From Cohnella caldifontis (GTDB taxonomy: Bacteria > Bacillota > Bacilli > Paenibacillales > Paenibacillaceae), in the NCBI RefSeq assembly GCF_029360585.1, contig NZ_JAQZSJ010000003.1, positions 1-64,000 of the forward strand: a DNA stretch of 64,000 bases, in the 5' to 3' direction. Below are positions 50,091-58,278 of this stretch, one piece after another (position 1 is the stretch's first letter; each line of letters begins with the position of its first letter). Position numbers and translations under genes: made by a program. The notes beneath the pieces are model-generated. The model saw nothing but the letters and a program-made list of their open reading frames with translations, did no database searches and had not been told where the DNA came from.

Positions 50091-51218
50091 ATGTCCGCAA
50101 TTCTGGAGATGACCCGACAAATCACGAATGAAGTCATCGCTCCGATGGCCGCGGCCGTCGACGCCGAGCGCCGGTTCCCGAAGGAGTCGATCGAGGCGCT
50201 GGGCAAGGCGGGGCTGCTCGGCCTGCTCGTACCCAAGGAACTGGGAGGACTCGGCGGAGACCTGACGGATCTGTCCGCCGTCACCGAGATCATCGCCGCG
50301 GCCTGCGGCTCGTCCGCGATGTGCTATCTGATGCACTGCTGCGCGACGGCGGTCGTTGCCGCCAAAGCAACGCCCGACCAGGCCGAACGGTATTTGAAGC
50401 CGATCGCCCGCGGCGAGAAGCTCGGGACGCTGGCCTTCAGCGAAACCGGCACCGGGGCGCACTTCTACTCGCCGGAGATCAAGGCCGTCCTGGAGGGCGA
50501 CCGATTCGTGCTGAACGGCAAGAAAAGCTTCGTGACCAACGGCGGCGAGGCCGACTTCCTGATCGTGATCACCAACGCCTCCTCGCCTGAGCTCGGTTTG
50601 GACATGATCATCGTGGACACGGACGCGCCGGGCCTTCGGTTCGAAGGCGAGTGGGAAGGCATCGGCCTTAGCGGCAACAACAGCATCGCGTTGCATTTGG
50701 AGCAGGTCAAGGTGCCCGCAACGCAGCTCGTCGGCGCGGAAGGCGACGGCATGGGCCTCGTGTTCCAGGTCGTGGCGCCGACATTCATCCTCGGCGTGGC
50801 GGGCGTCAACGCGGGCATCGCCCGCGGCGCGTACGAGACCGCGCTTCGCCACGCGAAGGCGCGCAAGTACGCGGACGGCCGCAGCTTGGCGGAGATCCAG
50901 GCGATCCAGTTCTATCTGTCCGACATGTTCGGCGGCGTCGAGTCGGCTTCGCTGTTCGTCCGTAACGCGGCGGCCAAGGCGGTGCGCGGCGACGGGGACG
51001 CGATCCTGCACGTGATGCAGTCCAAGGTGCTGGCCTCCGAGCAGGCGATCCGGGTCACTAACCTCGCCATGCAGGTATGCGGCGGCCAAGGCTACACCAA
51101 GGCGCTGCCCGTGGAGCGATACCTGCGGGACGCCCGGGCGGGCGCGGTTATGGCTCCGACCACGGAAGTGCTGAAGGAATGGGTCGGCAAATCGGTTGCC
51201 GGCGTTCCGTTATTTTAA
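50091..51218 (+). CDS. Acyl-CoA-dehydrogenase-like flavoprotein
   Basis: A 375-aa acyl-CoA-dehydrogenase-fold protein: helical N-terminus (FPKESIEALGKAGLLGLLVPKELGG), flavin-binding LAFSETGTGAHFYSPEIKA and KSFVTNGGEADFLIV, and C-terminal QVCGGQGYTKALPVERYLRDAR. Where many dehydrogenases have the catalytic Glu in YEGT, this one reads VMAPTTEV, so that base is absent; some true dehydrogenases place the base elsewhere, but flavin monooxygenases of the DszC/SfnC group share this loss. AAGGAGAGG precedes the ATG. It lies 36 bp after the diiron gene and 12 bp before the PhnD-like gene. Confidence 0.8.
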   Translation: MSAILEMTRQITNEVIAPMAAAVDAERRFPKESIEALGKAGLLGLLVPKELGGLGGDLTDLSAVTEIIAAACGSSAMCYLMHCCATAVVAAKATPDQAERYLKPIARGEKLGTLAFSETGTGAHFYSPEIKAVLEGDRFVLNGKKSFVTNGGEADFLIVITNASSPELGLDMIIVDTDAPGLRFEGEWEGIGLSGNNSIALHLEQVKVPATQLVGAEGDGMGLVFQVVAPTFILGVAGVNAGIARGAYETALRHAKARKYADGRSLAEIQAIQFYLSDMFGGVESASLFVRNAAAKAVRGDGDAILHVMQSKVLASEQAIRVTNLAMQVCGGQGYTKALPVERYLRDARAGAVMAPTTEVLKEWVGKSVAGVPLF

Positions 51219-51230
51219 TTCGAGGATCAC

Positions 51231-52079
51231 ATGGAAGGGAGTTCGCCGAACGTTATGCCTACGCAAAGAAACGCGCTCATGATCGGAGCGGTCGCCTACG
51301 ACCCCAAGGTCATCCCGATATGGGACATCATCCGGGACTACTATAATCGGAACGGTTTTCCGATCGACTACGTCCTGTTCTCCAATTACGAAGCGCAGGT
51401 CGAATCGCTGCTGAACGGGTTCATCGATATCGCCTGGAACACGAACGTCGCCTACGTGCGCATCCAGCGGCTGCTGGAGGGCAAAGCCAAGGCGCTGGCC
51501 ATGCGCGACACGGACATCGGCTTCACCTCGAAGATCATCGCCCGCACGGACAAGGGCATCGCTTCGCTCGCCGACCTGAAGGGCAAGCGCCTGGCGCTCG
51601 GCAGCGCGGATTCGGGCCAAGCCGCCATTCTGCCGTACCATTACGTGAAAGCGAGCGGGGTCGATCCGGAGACGGACCTGACGCTGCTGCGCTATAACCT
51701 GGACGTAGGCAAGCACGGAGACACCGGCACGAGCGAGCTGGAGGTCGTCCGCGCGCTGAAGCAGGGCGAAGCGGACGCCGGCGCGATCGGCGAGTCCACG
51801 TGGATCCGCTTGCTGGAGCAGGGTCAGGTGAACACGGACGAGATCCGGGCGATCTGGACCTCGCCGGGCTACAGCCACTGCAATTTCACGGCGCTGCCCG
51901 AATTCGACGATGAGAAGGCGCGGCGGTTCGCGGACCTGCTGTTCGCGATGGATCCGACCGAGCCGGAGATCCGCAAGATGATGGAGATGGAAGGGCTGAA
52001 CGAGTGGGTCAGCCCCGAAGGCGCGGGGCTCGAAGGCTATCGGGTATTGTTCGAAGCGATGGCGGACCAGAAGCTCTGA
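51231..52079 (+). CDS. PhnD-like substrate-binding protein without signal peptide
   Basis: A 282-aa type II periplasmic-binding-fold protein of the phosphonate/phosphite group: LMIGAVAYDPKVIPIWDIIRDYY, DYVLFSNYEAQVESLLNGFIDIAWNTN, SLADLKGKRLALGSADSGQAAILPYHYV, EADAGAIGESTWI. There is no signal peptide or lipobox, and no permease or ATPase nearby, so it may be a cytosolic ligand-binding or enzyme-assisting protein. ATG 51231 has GAGGA 5 bp upstream; ATG 51255 is possible. It is the last gene of the unit, ended by hairpins at 52114 and 52141. Confidence 0.75.
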   Translation: MEGSSPNVMPTQRNALMIGAVAYDPKVIPIWDIIRDYYNRNGFPIDYVLFSNYEAQVESLLNGFIDIAWNTNVAYVRIQRLLEGKAKALAMRDTDIGFTSKIIARTDKGIASLADLKGKRLALGSADSGQAAILPYHYVKASGVDPETDLTLLRYNLDVGKHGDTGTSELEVVRALKQGEADAGAIGESTWIRLLEQGQVNTDEIRAIWTSPGYSHCNFTALPEFDDEKARRFADLLFAMDPTEPEIRKMMEMEGLNEWVSPEGAGLEGYRVLFEAMADQKL

Positions 52080-52113
52080 TCGCCGTCATTCTCCGCTGAT
52101 CGCAACGAAAAAT

Positions 52114-52130
52114 GCACCCGAACCGGGTGC
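52114..52130 (-). terminator. Terminator hairpin (minus strand)
   Basis: GCACCC and GGGTGC form a 6-bp stem; on the minus strand ATTTTTCG follows. It would stop transcripts from the SDR/MerR operon. Confidence 0.7.
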
Positions 52131-52140
52131 CTTCAACCGA

Positions 52141-52171
52141 TTACGGCCATCCCTTGCGGGGGTGGCCGTAA
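52141..52171. terminator. Bidirectional terminator hairpin
   Basis: TTACGGCCA and TGGCCGTAA are exact inverted repeats around a 13-base loop, with AATTT after the right arm. Lies between the PhnD-like gene and the convergent SDR gene. Confidence 0.65.
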
Positions 52172-52194
52172 AATTTGCCGGAAGCGGAGCGTCA

Positions 52195-52956
52195 TCATTC
52201 AATGGCGTTCCTCGTGGCCGCATACATCTTGGCCGCGTATTCGTCGATGTCATCGCGCGACATGCGCAAGCGAGCCACGGAAGTGCCGTATCCGATTTCC
52301 CGGTTCCCCTCTTCCAATCCTTTGAAAATCCCGTCCGCGAAAGCATCCAGCGGTTCTCCATGGACATGCAGTCCCGTCCCGCCTAAATCCGTATTCACGG
52401 CCGGAGGGGCGATTTCGATGACTTCTACGGACGTATCGGAAAGTTGGAGTCTTAAGCTCATCGTAAAGGAATGAAGCGCCGCTTTCGTTGCGGAATAAAT
52501 CGGAGCGATCGCGAACGGCGTGAAAGCTAACCCCGAGGTCACGTTCAGGATCGCCGCCTTTGGTTTTGCCGCGAAATAGGGAGCGAACAACATGGAGAGA
52601 TGAAACGGCGCCTCCAGGTTCGTGATGATTTCTTGATTGAAATAACCCCAGTTGTTTTTCGCGTCCGCTTTCAGCACATTGAAGCGTTGTTGGGTACCGG
52701 CATTGTTCACCAACACGTTCACGTCCGGATAGTTGGCCGTTACCCAATCGAACAAGGCAACGCGCTCGGATTCCACGTTCAAATCGCATGCTCGAGTGAC
52801 GAGGCCGGGGAATTTCTCCTTCGCTTCCCGCAGTACATGTTCACGCCGTCCGGTAACGATGACCGTATTTCCGGCTTTTATAAAGCGTTCTGCAAATGCG
52901 AGTCCAATCCCAGTACTTCCGCCCGTAATCAGGATGGTATTGCCTGAAAGTTTCAT
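52195..52956 (-). CDS. Short-chain dehydrogenase/reductase (DltE-like)
   Basis: A 253-aa SDR with NAD(P)-binding TILITGGSTGIGLAFAERF, the NNAG motif (NVLVNNAGTQQRF), catalytic Ser in LNVTSGLAF and the YSATKAAL Tyr-x-x-x-Lys, so it should be active. It belongs to the group annotated DltE or SDR; the substrate is unknown. It overlaps the MerR gene by 4 bp and is transcribed after it. Expected to be induced through the MerR protein by some reactive compound. Confidence 0.92.
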   Translation of the reverse strand: MKLSGNTILITGGSTGIGLAFAERFIKAGNTVIVTGRREHVLREAKEKFPGLVTRACDLNVESERVALFDWVTANYPDVNVLVNNAGTQQRFNVLKADAKNNWGYFNQEIITNLEAPFHLSMLFAPYFAAKPKAAILNVTSGLAFTPFAIAPIYSATKAALHSFTMSLRLQLSDTSVEVIEIAPPAVNTDLGGTGLHVHGEPLDAFADGIFKGLEEGNREIGYGTSVARLRMSRDDIDEYAAKMYAATRNAIE

Positions 52957-53348
52957 CTTGATCGCACCTCTTCTCCATTTTTGATTTCCTGAATCTGTTT
53001 CGTATAACGTTCGATCTTTTCCTCAATTCCCGATAAATACTGCGTCATGAGCGAAATCTCATCGTGCACGGCTTGTCTGTGACGCTGCATCATTTCCAGC
53101 CGGCGTTCAAGGGTGGAATCTCCTTCAACGATCCATTCCATATATTGCTTAATCTTGCTTATGGGCATGTGCGTGTTTTTCAAACAAATGACGGCTCCGA
53201 GAAGCGCAAGCTGACGCTCCGAAAACAACCGCCTCCCCGCTTGATCGCGCTCGATGAGCGGCAGCAATCCTTTTTTTTCGTAGTAACGGATGGTGGATTC
53301 GGGAATGCCGTATACGGCCGCAGCTTCGCTGATGGAACTATATTTCAT
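52953..53348 (-). CDS. MerR-family regulator of the SDR gene
   Basis: A 131-aa MerR protein with DNA-binding head SSISEAAAVYGIPESTIRYYEKKGLLP, RRLFSERQLALL, the VICLKNTHMPISKIKQYMEWI helix and a long coiled C-terminal helix (MQRHRQAVHDEISLMTQYL). There is no Cys ligand cluster, so it belongs to the organic-compound-sensing group. It is cotranscribed with the SDR gene from the 19-bp-spacer promoter at 53391-53421. GGAGG precedes the start. Confidence 0.9.
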   Translation of the reverse strand: MKYSSISEAAAVYGIPESTIRYYEKKGLLPLIERDQAGRRLFSERQLALLGAVICLKNTHMPISKIKQYMEWIVEGDSTLERRLEMMQRHRQAVHDEISLMTQYLSGIEEKIERYTKQIQEIKNGEEVRSR

Positions 53349-53390
53349 CTGGAGACCTCCAAAATCGGATCTTGCCTTGTCGGCAGGAAT

Positions 53391-53421
53391 AGAATACGAC
53401 TTAAACCATGGTTTAAGTCAA
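53391..53421 (-). promoter_or_regulatory. MerR-type promoter with perfect palindrome
   Basis: On the minus strand TTGACT (53421-53416), 19 bp, TATTCT (53396-53391). A 22-bp perfect palindrome, GACTTAAACCA/TGGTTTAAGTC (53398-53419), fills the spacer. Textbook site for a MerR activator. Confidence 0.88.
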
Positions 53422-53607
53422 CAGGTCCATCCAAAAAAATTCGGGGCACGACACGCCGGAGATTCGTAAGCGCCCGCGCAGCTTTGCATATATTCCGAGG
53501 AGAAGGGGGGGCGACCGGCCCTTTAAAATTGACCGTAGACGTTTGCGTATATAGGCACTAGACTAGGGTGATGTACAGATTTGGCATAATAGGAGTATTT
53601 GAATAAC

Positions 53608-54984
53608 ATGACAACTTCGGATCGTCTTCCCTCCTGGAAGAAACTCAGCCTCTTCGCCGTAACCTGGCCCATCTTCGTCGATTCCGTCCTTCGGATGCTG
53701 CTGGGAGCGGTGGACGTGTTCATGCTGAGCCGGATTTCGGATACGGCGACCGGCGCGGTGGGGCTGGCCAACGAAATCATCTTCTTCTGCATCCTGATGT
53801 TCGGTTTCGTCGGAATCGGAACCAGCGTCGTGGTTTCCCAATATATCGGCGCCGGAAGGGGCCAGGAAGCGAGCCGGATCTCGGCGCTGGCCGTCTCGAT
53901 CAATCTCGCGTTCGGGATTCTCGTCAGCGTCGCGCTGGTCGGGTTCGGGGAGCCGCTCATGCGGCTGATGAACTTAAGTCCCGAGCAAATCGGGATTGCC
54001 GGCCGTTATTTGAAGATCATCGGCGGGTTTATTTGGATCGAGGCGCTCTCTTACGCGGTTTCGTCGATTATCCGGGCGGGCGGGCACACGAAGAGCGTGA
54101 TGTACGTGACGCTGGGCGTCAACGTGATCCATATGACGGGCAACTATTTGCTCATTTTCGGCTTCCCGGAATGGGGGGTGACGGGAGCGGCCGTGTCCAC
54201 GGTCGTCAGCCGTTTGCTCGGGATCGTCGTGCTGTTCGCGATTTTGTATCGCCGCATTCCCTCGCCGATCCGGCTGAAGGATTACGTCACCTGGAACGGT
54301 TCCTACGTGAAGAAAATATTGAGCGTCGGTTTGCCGGCCGCGGGCGAGCATCTGTCCTGGCAATCGCAATATCTCACGGTCGTCAGTTTCGTCAACATGA
54401 TCGGCGTCACGGCGCTCAACACCCACGTTTACGTGATGAACGTCTCGAATTATTTCATGGCGCTGGCGATGGCAATCGGCAACGGCACGGAGATCATCGT
54501 CGGCCAAATGGTCGGCGCGGGGGAAATGGACGCGGCATACAAGAGGCTGCTCCGAAGCGTCAAAATCAGCTTCGGCTTGACGTTCGCCGTCGTGGCTGCG
54601 GCCTCGCTATTCCGACATCAGATCATCGGCCTATTCACGGAGAATCCGGAGATCATCGCCGTCGGCGCCGGTATCTTCCTGGTTTCCATCGTGCTGGAGC
54701 CGGGACGGACGTTCAACATGGTCATCATCAATTCGCTGCGCGCCGCGGGGGATGCGCGTTTTCCCGTCCTGATGGGCGTATTCTCGATGTGGGGGGTATC
54801 GGTGCCGCTCTCGTATTTGCTGGGCGTTCATCTCGGGATCGGGTTGCTGGGCGTATGGATCGCGTTCGCGCTGGACGAATGGCTGCGCGGGGTCCTGATG
54901 CTGCTGCGTTGGAGAAGCCGGGTGTGGGAGAAAAAGGCGCTGGTCAAGCCGGCTTCCGCTTCGGATACGGGAATGGCGATCTAA
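53608..54984 (+). CDS. MATE-family efflux transporter
   Basis: A 458-aa protein with about twelve membrane helices and the two-fold MATE pattern: FVDSVLRMLLGAVDVFMLSRISDTATGAVGLANEI in helix 1-2, GIGTSVVVSQYIGAGRGQEA, and in the second half GLPAAGEHLSWQSQYLTVVSFVNMIG and AMAIGNGTEIIVGQMVGAGEMD. It would export cationic compounds against Na+ or H+. GGAG at about 53591 lies 12 bp before ATG 53608 and 3 bp before TTG 53599, so the start is ambiguous. It is monocistronic. Confidence 0.92.
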   Translation: MTTSDRLPSWKKLSLFAVTWPIFVDSVLRMLLGAVDVFMLSRISDTATGAVGLANEIIFFCILMFGFVGIGTSVVVSQYIGAGRGQEASRISALAVSINLAFGILVSVALVGFGEPLMRLMNLSPEQIGIAGRYLKIIGGFIWIEALSYAVSSIIRAGGHTKSVMYVTLGVNVIHMTGNYLLIFGFPEWGVTGAAVSTVVSRLLGIVVLFAILYRRIPSPIRLKDYVTWNGSYVKKILSVGLPAAGEHLSWQSQYLTVVSFVNMIGVTALNTHVYVMNVSNYFMALAMAIGNGTEIIVGQMVGAGEMDAAYKRLLRSVKISFGLTFAVVAAASLFRHQIIGLFTENPEIIAVGAGIFLVSIVLEPGRTFNMVIINSLRAAGDARFPVLMGVFSMWGVSVPLSYLLGVHLGIGLLGVWIAFALDEWLRGVLMLLRWRSRVWEKKALVKPASASDTGMAI

Positions 54985-55003
54985 TAGAATCCGCACCGCG
55001 ATC

Positions 55004-55033
55004 AGGGCACCCGTCAGGGTGCTCTTTCGATTT
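55004..55033 (+). terminator. Rho-independent terminator
   Basis: AGGGCACCC, loop GTCA, GGGTGCTCT (one G-T pair), then TTCGATTTT. Confidence 0.8.
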
Positions 55034-55137
55034 TGGTCTATACGGAGTACAGGCAAAGCGATATACTGAGGAAAGAGATGGTAGTTCGATATAACTAGCA
55101 AATGGTACTTTGTGCTTACTAGAGGAGTGTTGACAGC

Positions 55138-58100
55138 ATGACCACTAGTACTCGGATCAATTTGTTGATTCCCTATCTGGACGGCGAATATTATGGAACG
55201 ATTTTTACCATCCTGCACAGCGAAGCGAACAAAAGAGGCGCTGCGCTGATCGCGATATTGGCGAATGCCGGCGTGGAAAATCCGACTTCCTTCCACTATC
55301 ACGTCGGGGCGGAGTCGGCGGACGGCTGGCTGATCATGATGAACCCTCAGTCCGTTCTGCCGGCCAACCTTGGCTTTCTTCGAACCATAGCATCGACCGG
55401 GAAGCCGATCGTGACGATCGGTTACCGGGAGCAAGCCATTGCCTCTCACTCGATCGTGATCGATAACCGGCAAGCAACCAAGGAAGCCGTCCTTCACTTG
55501 ATCCGGGAGCATGGACATCGGCGGATCGCTTTCGTCGGGAGCATGGAACACGTGGATCTCGTGGAACGGTTCGAAGGATACAAAGAGGCTTTATTTGAAA
55601 GCGGTATCATATACGACGAAACGCTTTATTATCGGACCTCCGACTCGATCCGGCTCGGGGGGACGGCGGCCGCGAAATCCATGCTGGCGAAGGGGATCGA
55701 TTTTACGGCCGTATTCGCTTCCACCGATTTAAACGCCATTGGGATGATCGAAACGTTGCAACAAGCCGGTTATCGGATCCCCGAAGATATCGCGGTGGTC
55801 GGATTCGATGACCTGCCGTCGGCCGAGGCTTTCCATCCTCCCTTGACGACGGTTCGCCAATCGTTCTCGAGTTTCGCGGAGGCCGGCTTCGAGCTTCTCT
55901 ATCAGCAGATTATGGGGAAGAAGCCGCGCGAGTCCGTCACGTACTTGCCCACGGAGTTCATCGTTCGCGCCTCCTGCGGCTGCCCTTATCGAACCCAAGG
56001 GCAACCGATAACGGAAATCCATAATAAACTGGCCAAGGCCCAAACGAACATCGATCTCATCGTTCAGCGCCACTATCAGCTGGCATCCAACTGGGTAGCG
56101 GCAACCCGTAAAGACAAATTCCATCTCTCGAATATGTTCCGGGAGGTCAGCAAGTGGGGGTGTCTGGCTTTATGGGATCCAAGCGAGAAAGAGCATAAGC
56201 ATCTGATCATCAAGCAAGCGTTCAGCAATGACGGCGATCCCGTTCCTCCGATCGGATACAGAATCCCGATGGAACGGTTCCCGCCTGCCGAGTGGATCCC
56301 CAAGATGGAGGATCATGAATACGTCCGTATCCAAGCGATCCGTACGGATAAAGAAGACTTGGGATTCGTGATGATCGTGGCCCCGATCGACAAGCTGGTC
56401 TTAATCTCCGGCGCGGACATTAACCGGATCAGCTTTCTCATCACCGTGGCGGCACTCGAGCGGGACCGCTTGTTCCATCAAGTGCAATCCATCGCGGAGC
56501 AGCTGGAGATCGTCTCCCGGACGACGAACGACGGCATATGGGATTGGGATCTCGCCGCCGGCCGCATCCATTGGAACATTCGCAGCCACGACATGCTGAA
56601 CTCGATCGGCGAGACGTTGACGGGCGAGCCGGAGGCTTTTTTCCGCCTCATTCATCCCGAGGATTACGACGCCGTCATGGACAAGTTCCGCGACCATCTG
56701 GAGAACGGGGCTTCTCTGAAATTGGAGTTTCGGATCCGGGGGAGGCATGAAGGGCAACAGCTGTGGGTATTCGCGGCAGGCGACTCCATTCGCGACGAGA
56801 ACGGCAGGAGCGTCCGGATCATCGGCTCCCTCACCAATATCACGGAGAAGAAGCTCGCGGAGAAACAGATCACCCATCTCGCCTTTCATGACGTACTGAC
56901 GGGGCTCCCGAACCGGAAGTTATTCCAGGACCGCTTCCACTTATGCAAGGAACAAGCGAACCGTTACGGCTATAAGCTGGGCGTCCTGCTGATCGACCTG
57001 GACCGGTTCAAGGTCATTAACGATACGATGGGCCATCAAGCGGGGGATGAACTTCTAAAACAAGTTGCTGATATGCTGGACGGCGTCGTCCGTTCTTCCG
57101 ATTCCGTCGCGAGGGGGGGATCCGAACGATCGACGGTCGCCAGATTCGGGGGCGACGAGTTCATCGTCTTGTTGACCCATATCCACCACGCGGCGGACTT
57201 GCAGCGAATCGGGGACCGGATCATACGGAAGTTTAAAGAACCCTTCCTCATCCAAGGGATCGAGATGTTCACCACGGCAAGCATGGGAATCAGCATGTAT
57301 CCGGACGATGCGGATCAATTGGATGCCTTGATCCGAAGCGCGGATATCGCCATGTACAAGGCCAAGGAAAACGGCAAAAACAGGAGCGAATTGTACAACA
57401 GCCATACGCATTCCCTGACGATAGAGCGCTTCTCGATGGAGAACCAGCTCAGAAAAGGATTGGAGCGCCGGGAATTCGTTCTTCATTATCAACCGCAGGT
57501 GAAATTGAACGAAGACAAGATCTACGGAGTCGAGGCATTAATCCGTTGGAACTCTTCGGATCGCGGATGGATCTATCCGACGGAGTTCATCCCTCTGGCC
57601 GAGGAAACCGGATGGATTACGGAAATCGGCCAATGGGTGTTGCGGGAAGCCTGCAGCCAAATGAAAAGCTGGATCGATCAGGGACTTCCCGGAATGGTCA
57701 TGTCCGTGAATATTTCGGCTAGCCAGCTTCACCAGAAAGATTTCGTGGACTTGGTGAAGACGGCGCTTGCGGAAACCCGCCTGCCGCCCGGTCTGCTGTG
57801 CCTCGAAATCACGGAGAGCACCGCCATCAAAAATCTGGAGGTCAGCAGCGACAAGCTGCGCGAGCTGAGCGAGTTCGGCGTGCGCATCGCCATCGACGAC
57901 TTCGGCACCGGCTATTCTTCCTTGTCGATGCTCAAGCATTTGCCCATCCAAAACGTGAAAATCGACCGTTCGTTCATTTGCGACATGGTGAACGACGCGG
58001 ATGACGGGGCGATCGTAAGGGCCGTGATCGCGATGGCGCACAGCTTGGGGTTGTGGGTGACGGCCGAAGGCGTCGAAACGGAAGACCAAATCCGGATTCT

Positions 58101-58200
58101 GTCGGAAGAGAAGTGCAATGCCATTCAAGGCTTTATCGTAAGCCGGCCTCTTCCCGCGGAAGAGTGTCTCCTCCATATCCGGAACTATAACGGTCGATGA
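55138..58200 (+). CDS. Soluble LacI-sensor/PAS/GGDEF/EAL cyclic-di-GMP protein
   Basis: A 1020-aa cytosolic protein. Residues 1-285 are a LacI/GalR-type sugar-binding fold without HTH (RINLLIPYLDGEYYGTIFTI, DGWLIMMNP, HGHRRIAFVGS, DIAVVGFDDLPSAEAF, FIVRASCGCP). About 300-440 is a GAF-like helical/alpha-beta region, 450-570 a PAS domain with PAC (GIWDWDLAAGRIHWN), then a GGDEF domain with intact GGDEF at 671-675, and an EAL domain with EAL at 799-801, TESTAIKN and DDFGTGYSSLS. It can both make and break c-di-GMP; which wins is not visible. It has no membrane helix. It would link an intracellular sugar or other ligand to c-di-GMP. It stands alone. Confidence 0.9.
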   Translation: MTTSTRINLLIPYLDGEYYGTIFTILHSEANKRGAALIAILANAGVENPTSFHYHVGAESADGWLIMMNPQSVLPANLGFLRTIASTGKPIVTIGYREQAIASHSIVIDNRQATKEAVLHLIREHGHRRIAFVGSMEHVDLVERFEGYKEALFESGIIYDETLYYRTSDSIRLGGTAAAKSMLAKGIDFTAVFASTDLNAIGMIETLQQAGYRIPEDIAVVGFDDLPSAEAFHPPLTTVRQSFSSFAEAGFELLYQQIMGKKPRESVTYLPTEFIVRASCGCPYRTQGQPITEIHNKLAKAQTNIDLIVQRHYQLASNWVAATRKDKFHLSNMFREVSKWGCLALWDPSEKEHKHLIIKQAFSNDGDPVPPIGYRIPMERFPPAEWIPKMEDHEYVRIQAIRTDKEDLGFVMIVAPIDKLVLISGADINRISFLITVAALERDRLFHQVQSIAEQLEIVSRTTNDGIWDWDLAAGRIHWNIRSHDMLNSIGETLTGEPEAFFRLIHPEDYDAVMDKFRDHLENGASLKLEFRIRGRHEGQQLWVFAAGDSIRDENGRSVRIIGSLTNITEKKLAEKQITHLAFHDVLTGLPNRKLFQDRFHLCKEQANRYGYKLGVLLIDLDRFKVINDTMGHQAGDELLKQVADMLDGVVRSSDSVARGGSERSTVARFGGDEFIVLLTHIHHAADLQRIGDRIIRKFKEPFLIQGIEMFTTASMGISMYPDDADQLDALIRSADIAMYKAKENGKNRSELYNSHTHSLTIERFSMENQLRKGLERREFVLHYQPQVKLNEDKIYGVEALIRWNSSDRGWIYPTEFIPLAEETGWITEIGQWVLREACSQMKSWIDQGLPGMVMSVNISASQLHQKDFVDLVKTALAETRLPPGLLCLEITESTAIKNLEVSSDKLRELSEFGVRIAIDDFGTGYSSLSMLKHLPIQNVKIDRSFICDMVNDADDGAIVRAVIAMAHSLGLWVTAEGVETEDQIRILSEEKCNAIQGFIVSRPLPAEECLLHIRNYNGR

Positions 58201-58215
58201 CGCGAAACATGCGGC

Positions 58216-58260
58216 AGGGGCTGTCCCTATCGGTCGGAAATGACCGGAGGGTCAGCCCCT
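58216..58260. terminator. Bidirectional hairpin
   Basis: AGGGGCTG and CAGCCCCT pair, and the inner CGGTC-GGAAAT-GACCG forms a second stem. Sits between the convergent genes at 55138 and 58279. Confidence 0.65.
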
Positions 58261-58278
58261 TGATCGTAGGCGGCTAGG

